Source: Psilocybe azurescens
Lineage: Eukaryota; Basidiomycota; Agaricomycetes; Agaricales; Agrocybaceae
NCBI GenBank assembly: GCA_023853785.1
Contig: JAJIRX010000947.1
Span: 1-15,341, forward strand
Direction of reading: 5' to 3'
Length of the DNA: 15,341 bases
The notes under the pieces were generated by a model. That model saw nothing but the letters and a program-made list of their open reading frames with translations. It searched no databases and was not told the origin of the DNA. Numbering within the stretch: position 1 is the stretch's first letter; each line of letters starts with the position of its first letter. Positions 8,791 to 15,341 of the stretch are shown in pieces. Both the position numbers and the translations under genes were made by a program.

Positions 8791-9208
8791 GTACAAAGAC
8801 TAATATTCAGTTAAAGGATGTAGTTTTTCACCAAAGGATGGAAAAGAATACTGGAACGTATTCCTTTTGATTGTAAATATCGTAGCATACACAAGTCGGA
8901 AAACATATCATTTAAGATAACATTTTAGCTTACTTACAGTGGTAACATGTTTACAGGCTAATTAATTCATGATTTGTCAAAATAATTTTTTAATCATTTA
9001 TCGGATCTCAGAACATAGTACAAATTTACTCGAGGAAATAAGTTGAAATAAATTCTTGGTGTAAATATTGGAATTGATTATGGATTAGATTTAAAGTATT
9101 CTTCAACCTAAATTCTTAGAGTAGATTGCAATATTTAGTTAAACTTAGACTCATGATTAATATTTACATAAACTCTGAGATTTTATAAGCCAATGTCCGC
9201 AGTGTAAT
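8791..9208. other. AT-rich spacer between transposon-like locus and repeat array
   Basis: No gene on either strand. The stretch is AT-rich but unlike the array to its right: it is not strongly G-poor and is not repeated in the window. It would contain the promoter of the minus-strand gene; no element was clear enough to call. I searched by eye for the right end of the transposon here and saw no inverted copy of left-side sequence. Confidence 0.5.
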
Positions 9209-11174
9209 CCACAGTACCTTTGCCACCATGTCTGTTTTAATATTCACACCCATATCCACTCCCAATCAATTATTATTCTACTTTATATTTTATGCAATAC
9301 TGCACTACTCATTTACTATCTATCACTCACCTCATAGGCACAGCACCATAGGTGCCATGCTATTTTAAATTTCATAGCTTACACTTTTTCTTCACAACCA
9401 AAATATCTGTCTCTACACCCCACTACTTTAATTCTACAAAATTTAATCACATCAATCTACACCCTATAGTACATTACAATCTAAAATCAATTTTCATAAC
9501 ATATCACAGAGCATTCACCCCACTCACCACTTCTGCTTCATCCTCAGGCCTACATCTTATCACTGCTCCATCTCTCTATCTCACTATAGACATTTATAGC
9601 ACCTCCATACTCACTTTTTTTTACTGACTGTCAATAACAGTGAGCATTTCTGTCTATCTAACAATCTCACAAATCTCCAACCAAAATTTAAAACCATGTT
9701 ACACCCACTCCAACTACTCCACCACAACTTCACCCATGTACTCAGTCAATCTACATCCCTGCCCATAACCACTCTCAATTATTTGCCAATTATTGCCTCT
9801 ATTACTTATAATACTTGACTGCCCTTTCATTACCCACCAATATCTTGATATGCACAGCACCTGCAGCGCTGTGCCATTTTAAATTTTATAACTTACACTT
9901 TTTTTCTTCAAAATCCAAATAGCTGTTCCCAGCCCCCACCACTTTGGTCCTGTAGATGAATTAATCACATCAATCTATATCCTATAGTACATTAAAATTC
10001 AAATGTCAATTCCCACTCCTAATAGTTAACACTCTCTTTAATTATACCCACTACATGGGCAAAGCATACTCCAGCTTTATTCTCAAAAATTAATTTTACT
10101 ACCTATACAGCACTGTATATCACCTATTTTCAATTACAAAGGCATGTCTCAGTGCTATCTTTCTATCCAAATCTTTATTTAAATAGCACCCACACATCCA
10201 CAAATCCCCCTGCTGCTATGTGTCAGTCATAAACATAAACAGCACAGTGCATCTGGGATTTGCTAAGTTGGTGCTCCATGCCTCCATACCAATATAATAT
10301 CAATATTTCATCACTTCACCCTTTCTATGTATAATGAAAAACATTTGGGTATGTCTCTACAAAAGCATGCCATCTTTAGTGCTATGTCCATGCTACTATA
10401 CATTTCCACAATATATCCCCAGCCCACTCTTGAACAATTATTGTGTAGATTACTTGTAATAACATTCTTTTGTATAGAGAACTGGAATATTCTACTATGC
10501 ACAACATCTGCAGCACTGTATCATTTTAAAATTTACAGATTACACTCTTCACAATTAAAATTTAAAATAGCTGTCCCCTGACCTTTCCCATTGTAAAATT
10601 GTGTCCCAGTGCTATCTTTCTGTCTACACCTTTATTTAAACAGTTCCAACTATAATTCATTTCATACTAACTTTTCCACTGTCCACAATGCACCCTGTTT
10701 TGATATTTATTTACTTGTATTCATTTCTGCCTTTTAACTCTTTTATCCAATACATAGTCTCCATTACAAAGGTGTCAACCAACCACAATATCTGCAGACA
10801 GAAATGTCTCATTCAAATAGTCTTTGACACAAATTTATTGATCCACTTGCTCATAGTGCACTGTGCACTGTGCATGCAAGAGTGTATATTTTTTTGTTTT
10901 CAGAGCCACCCAAAGCAGCTTCAATACAGCTGGGTATGGCTAATAGACACATTGAGGGTTCATTATTTAAGCACAGAATGTTTTCCAGGCTTTGTGGCAC
11001 CCATTTTGTTGTTTGCCATTAGCCTCTGGTTGTTTGTTTCAAAAGGTCCTGTAGCGCCGGCCCCAAAACACAATAGTCTGCTTAATAATAATTAGTCATG
11101 ATTAGGTAACTTGATTCTCCTTTTCGGGTAACCTTAGTCATCGTGCTCTCTTATATTATAGATACGAGCTTTAT
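9209..11174. repeat. AT-rich long repeat block, copy 1
   Basis: This non-coding block is AT-rich, with the plus strand rich in C, T and A and poor in G. From 9209 to 11040 it matches 13503-15341 almost base for base (about 97% in the parts I compared, mostly transitions). Similarity starts abruptly at about 9209. I count a single CpG (9867) in 9209-11040. Internal motifs recur, including a CACAGCACCTGCAG-type palindrome followed by ATTTTAAATTT (9340, 9850, 10498) and two copies of CAGTGCTATCTTTCT (near 10150 and 10608). Small open frames within it have low-complexity, Ile/Leu/His-rich translations and no family resemblance, so I call none. Confidence 0.9.
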
Positions 11175-11280
11175 GACCCGCCGCTATGCGTTGGGGATTC
11201 GCTCGCTCACCCCCCTGTGCTTCACGGCAGGGTCAACAGCTTCGCTGGGGGCTGCACCCCAGACCCCGCTTGTCGGCGCC

Positions 11281-11570
11281 TTGCACCTCCTCATTGAAAA
11301 GTAAATAATATTGGTTATCTATGTATATAACACATTGGGGGAGATGAGCTGTGCTCATCCCCCTCCCTATTGTCAGTGATTTGCACCATCTTATTGAAAA
11401 ATAAATAATATTGTTTATTCATATAATTCATTGGGGAGATGAGCTGCGCTCATCTCCCCCTGTTTGTCAGTGTTTTGCACTGCCTCATTTAAAAAATAAA
11501 TAATATTCATCACTCATATAACACATCAGAGGATCTGAGATCCACTCATCTCTCTCTCCTCTGCTTCACA
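11281..11570. repeat. Three tandem hairpin monomers
   Basis: The units start at TTGCAC (11281, 11381, 11475), share AAATAATATT and end in a hairpin flanked by T-rich GTCAGTG. The hairpins decay from left to right: GATGAGC-TGT-GCTCATC, then a perfect GGGGAGATGAGC-TGC-GCTCATCTCCCC, then GGATCT-G-AGATCC only. Similar but more diverged units follow the core of block 2, at 13127-13260. Confidence 0.8.
11433..11459. repeat. Perfect 12-bp inverted repeat
   Basis: Arms GGGGAGATGAGC and GCTCATCTCCCC enclose a 3-nt loop TGC. Both strands could fold equally, so no orientation is implied. It lacks the T-run of a transcription terminator. It is the best-kept of a family of related hairpins at 11340-11362, 13174-13198 and 13250-13270. 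Confidence 0.85.
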
Positions 11571-11620
11571 GCCAGCCTAACAGCTTGCTGGAACTATAGC
11601 TCCATAGTCCAATTCATAAT

Positions 11621-13015
11621 CAATAACAGTTCACAAATATACAAACATTTTATACACATCATCTACAGCACCATCCACATTTAAATATTTCATTGTTTTG
11701 CAAATATTCAACAAAAATCAACTAATATTTGGAACTATATCACACTTGCTGCAATCATTTCATGGTATCTTCTCCACCATGCTCTTTTAAATTTACACCT
11801 CTGCCCATTCCACTTCCAAACATTCATCAATCATTGCCTCTGCTACTCTATATCTTATACAATACTCCACCACCCATTGACTATCCAGCAATAACCTGAT
11901 ATGCACAGCACCTGCAGCACTGTGCTATTTTAAATTTCATAGCTTACATTATCTATGTTATCAATACTATTTAAACAATGGTTCCAACATTCAACTCATT
12001 CTTGCTACCAACTGCAGTTCATACCTATTGATCCACTCCCACCTCCACCACTCCACCACCCCACCCACTCTCAAGGATTCATCAATCATTGTCTCTGATA
12101 CCCTATATTTTATACATTACTTGACTATTTTTGACTATCAACAATGTTTTGATATCCACAGCATCTGCAACACTGCTATTTTAAAATCCATAGCTTACAC
12201 TTTTCTCTTCATAATCAAAATAGCTGCCCCTGAATCCCACTACATTCATGCTGCAAATTAGTCACATCAATCTACAGCTTATAGCAGAATAACATTTAAA
12301 AGTCAATTCTTACACCCAATAGTTAACAGTGTATTTATTTTTACATGAGTAAAGCATATTGGAGCTTCTTTCTCAAAAACATAGTTTTATCACCTGTACA
12401 GCACTGGATACCATCTATTTTCAATTGCAAAATTGTATCCCAGTGTTATCTTCCTATCTACACTTTTATTTTATTTAAATAGTTCCAACCATACTTCATT
12501 CCATACCAACATGTTCACTGTCCACAATACCTCCTGTTTTAATATTTATTCAGTGGTATTTATTTCAGCCTTTCTACTCATTTATAAAATACATAGTCTC
12601 CATTAAAAGATGTCAAACAACCACAATATCTACAAACAGAAATATCCCATTCAAATAGTCTTTAACACAGATTTATTGACCCACTTGCTCTTGGTGCACT
12701 GTGCATGCAAGAGTGTACATATTATTTGTTCCCAAAGCCACTCAAAGCTGTGTCAATACAGCTGATATAGCTAATAGAAGATATACTGAGGGTGTATTAT
12801 TTAGGCACAGAATGTTTCTTTAGGCTGTGTGGCACCAAATTCATTGTTTGCCATCACCCACTGGTTGTTTATTTCAAAAGGCTCCGTTGCGGGCCCCAAA
12901 ACACAGCTGTGTGCTTTGTCATGATTAAGTAATTTGAAATTTCCTTTTCTGAAATCCTTAGTCATTGTACTTCCTTTTTAGAAAAACCTTCTCTTATATT
13001 ATAGACAAGCTTTAT
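11621..13015. repeat. AT-rich long repeat block, diverged copy 2
   Basis: This is a shorter and more diverged copy of the block at 9209-11174. From about 12420 to 13015 it aligns with 10580-11174 at an offset of 1841. From about 12150 to 12420 it aligns with 9848-10130 at an offset near 2302, so about 460 bp present in copies 1 and 3 (10131-10590) is absent. Another partial copy of the same motif set lies at 11820-11960. CpG is almost absent except for CGTTGCGGG near 12890. No gene. Confidence 0.8.
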
Positions 13016-13340
13016 GACCCGCCGCTACGTGTCGGGGATTCGCTCGCTCACCCCCTGTGCTTCACAGCAGGGTCAACAGCTCGCTGGGGCTGCGCCCCCA
13101 GACCCCTGCTTGTCAGCGCCCTGCGCCTCCTCATTGAAAAATAAATAATACCAATTACAATTATTATATCTTGGGGGAATGAGCTTCGCTCATCCCCCTT
13201 TTTATTGACATTCCATGTCTCATGAAAATAATAATAATAGCAGACACTCTTGGGGGATGAGCACAGTTCACCCCTCCCCTACTTCACAGCCTGCCCTACA
13301 GCTTGTTGGGGTTGCACTCTTCCATCCCACTATGGAGGCA
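13016..13340. repeat. CpG-rich hairpin block 2
   Basis: Its core (13016-13125) closely matches 11175-11280. It contains a nested hairpin: inner GGGGC-TGC-GCCCC and outer GCAGGGTC/GACCCCTGC with one bulge. After it come two shortened hairpin monomers (with ATGAGC-TTC-GCTCAT at about 13181-13195 and a decayed one near 13250) and then a decayed second core (about 13260-13340). The order core, monomers, decayed core is the same as in block 1, so both blocks descend from one arrangement. Confidence 0.8.
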
Positions 13341-15341
13341 CACAGCATCTTCATAGTCAGATTATATACACTCAGTCAATAACACTGAACAAATACACAA
13401 ATATTTATACACAGCACTCTATATTCTGTGTCCATTAAATTTCTTTTGCTTCAACAATCTCAAACAAAATTTTTAAACCATATTAAACCCATTCCAACTA
13501 ATGCACAGTACCTTTGCCACCATGTCTGTTTTAATATTCACACCCATATCCACTCCCAATCAATCATTATTCTACTTTATATTTTATACAATACTGCACT
13601 ACTCATTTACTATCTATCACTCACCTCATAGGCACAGCACTATAGATGCCATGCTATTTTAAATTTCATAGCTTACACTCTTTCTCTTCACAACCAAAAT
13701 ATCTGTCTCTACACCCCACTACTTTAATTCTACAAAATTTAATCACATCAATCTACACCCTATAGTACATTACAATCTAAAATCAATTTTCATAACATAT
13801 CACAGAGCATTCACCTCACTCACCACTTCTGCTTCATCCTCAGGCCTACATCTTATCACTGCTCCATCTCTCTATCTCACTATAGACATTTGTAGCACCT
13901 CCATACTCACTTTTTTTACTGACCGTCAATAACAGTGAACATTTCTGTCTCTATCTAACAATCTCACAAATCTCCAACCAAAATTTAAAACCATATTACA
14001 CCCACTCCAATTAATCCACCACAACTTCACCCATGTACTCAGTCAATCTACATCCCTGCCCATCACCACTCCCAATTATTTGCCAATTATTGCCTCTATT
14101 ACTTATAATACTTGACTGCCCATTCATTTACCCACCAACATCTTGATATGCACAGCACCTGCGGGCTGTGCCATTTTAAATTTTATAACTTACACTTTTT
14201 CTTCAAAATCCAAATAGCTGTTCTTAGCCCCCACCACTTTGGTCCTGTAAATGAATTAATCACATCAATCTATATCCTATAGTACATTAAAATTCAAATG
14301 TCAATTCCCACTCCTAATAGTTAACACTCTCTTTAATTTTACCCACTACATGGGCAAAGCATACTCAGCTTTATTCTCAAACATTAATTTTACTACCTAT
14401 ACAGCACTGTATATCACCTATTTTCAATTACAAAGGCATGTCTCAGTGCTATCTTTCTATCCAAATCTTTATTTAAATAGCACCCACACATCCACAAATC
14501 CCCTGCTGCTATGTGTCAGCCATAAAGCTAAACAGCACAGTGCATCTGGGATTTGCTAAGTTGGTGCTCTACACCTCCATACCAAATATAATGTCAATAT
14601 TTCATCACTTCACCCTTCCTATGTCCAATGAAAAACATTTGGGTATGTCTCTACAAAAGCATGCCACCTTTAGTGCTATGTCCATGCTACTATGTACACA
14701 TTTCCACAATATATCCCCAGCCCACTCTTGAACAATTATTGTGTAGATTACTTGTAATAACATTCTTTTGCATAGAGAACTGGAATATTCTACTATGCAC
14801 AGCACCTGCAGCACTGTATCATTTTAAAATTTACAGATTACACTCTTCACAATTAAAATTTAAAATAGCTGTCCCCTGACCTTTCCCATTGTAAAATTGT
14901 GTCCCAGTGCTATCTTTCTGTCTACACCTTTATTTAAACAGTTCCAACTATAATTCATTTCATACTAACCTTTCCACTGTCCACAATGCCCCTGTTTTGA
15001 TATTTATTTACTTGTATTTATTTCAGCCTTTTAACTCTTTTATCCAATACATAGTCTCCATTACAAAGGTGTCAACCAACCACAATATCTGCAGACAGAA
15101 ATGTCCCATTCAAATAGTCTTTGACACAGATTTATTGATCCACTTGCTCATAGTGCACTGTGCACTGTGCATGCAAGAGTGTGCATATTTGTTTGTTTTC
15201 AGAGCCACCCAAAGCAGCTTCAATACAGCTGGGTATGGCTAATAGACACATTGAGGGGGTTCATTATTTAAGCACAGAATGTTTTCCAGGCTTTGTGGCA
15301 CCCATTTTGTTGTTTGCCATTAGCCTCTGGTTGTTTGTTTC
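13341..15341. repeat. AT-rich long repeat block, copy 3 (runs off window)
   Basis: From about 13503 to the window end this repeats 9209-11040, with an offset growing from 4294 to 4301 because of small indels. It also carries about 160 bp of unit sequence upstream (13341-13502) that copy 1 lacks. It includes the 458-bp segment missing in copy 2. Most differences from copy 1 are C/T and A/G transitions. By analogy a third hairpin block should begin about 130-140 bp beyond the window. The open frames here mirror those in copy 1 and are not genes. Confidence 0.9.

Larger units (their letters stand above)
11175..11620. repeat. CpG-rich hairpin block 1
   Basis: This is a sharp island of CpG inside the CpG-free array. 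A core (11175-11280) has GACCCGCCGCT, then TTCGCTCGCTCA between G and C runs, then a CTGGGG/CCCCAG hairpin. Three tandem monomers of about 94-100 bp follow (starting 11281, 11381 and 11475), each with TTGCAC, AAATAATATT and a G-rich/C-rich hairpin. The second holds a perfect 12-bp-arm hairpin (11433-11459). After the third comes a decayed second core (about 11530-11620) with CTGCTTCACAGCC and CAGCTTGCTGG. No protein or known RNA is apparent. Confidence 0.8.

Noticed and set aside
1303..9208. Terminal inverted repeats starting CACTA bounding the transposon-like locus
   Set aside because: A TAGTG occurs in each copy of the 1303-1589 repeat, but it points the wrong way for the left end of this element and no partner was seen on the right side.
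9352..9627. Open reading frames in the AT-rich array (here and at 10688-11095, 12028-12261, 14907-15242)
   Set aside because: Their translations are low-complexity and match base composition. Parallel frames appear in each repeat copy and no motif or splice pattern supports coding.
11433..11459. Rho-independent terminator or CRISPR repeat
   Set aside because: The hairpin has no T-run, the context is eukaryotic, and the repeats have no constant spacers.

Overview
The window looks like nuclear DNA of a filamentous basidiomycete, most likely an Agaricomycete. The reasons are a Tnp2-type (CACTA/EnSpm-superfamily) transposase of the kind abundant in mushroom genomes, and genes cut by very short introns (51-63 nt, GT..AG, often with a CTGAC- or CTAAT-like branch site). 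No rRNA, tRNA, CRISPR or bacterial-type operon is visible.

The window has two unlike halves. The left half (1 to about 9200) has ordinary base composition and holds a decayed transposon-like locus. From left to right it contains a doubtful minus-strand ORF (66-449), a possible exon remnant (728-853), a pair of hairpin-bearing direct repeats (1303-1420 and 1461-1589), a palindrome cluster (1560-1777), a broken multi-exon gene of unknown function (1847-3828, +), and a broken multi-exon Tnp2-like transposase (3891-7985, +). A broken Ser/Thr/Pro-rich gene (about 8006-8790, -) converges on the transposase end. An AT-rich spacer runs to about 9208. The two plus-strand genes lie head to tail only 62 bp apart, so they may be two genes of one element, but no terminal inverted repeats were found to prove this.

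Both plus-strand genes read as good protein only if several single-base frameshifts are allowed (three lie in A, G or T homopolymers), plus one in-frame TGA each. They are either pseudogenes or carry assembly indels; the sequence alone does not decide.

The right half (9209-15341) is a non-coding long-repeat array. An AT-rich, G-poor block with almost no CpG (one CpG in 9209-11040) alternates with short CpG-rich blocks full of hairpins (about 11175-11620 and 13016-13340). The first AT-rich block is copied again at 13503-15341 and runs off the window; a diverged, shorter copy lies between. The CpG loss looks like old cytosine methylation and deamination, which the hairpin blocks escaped or postdate. 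This array is the least explained part of the window.
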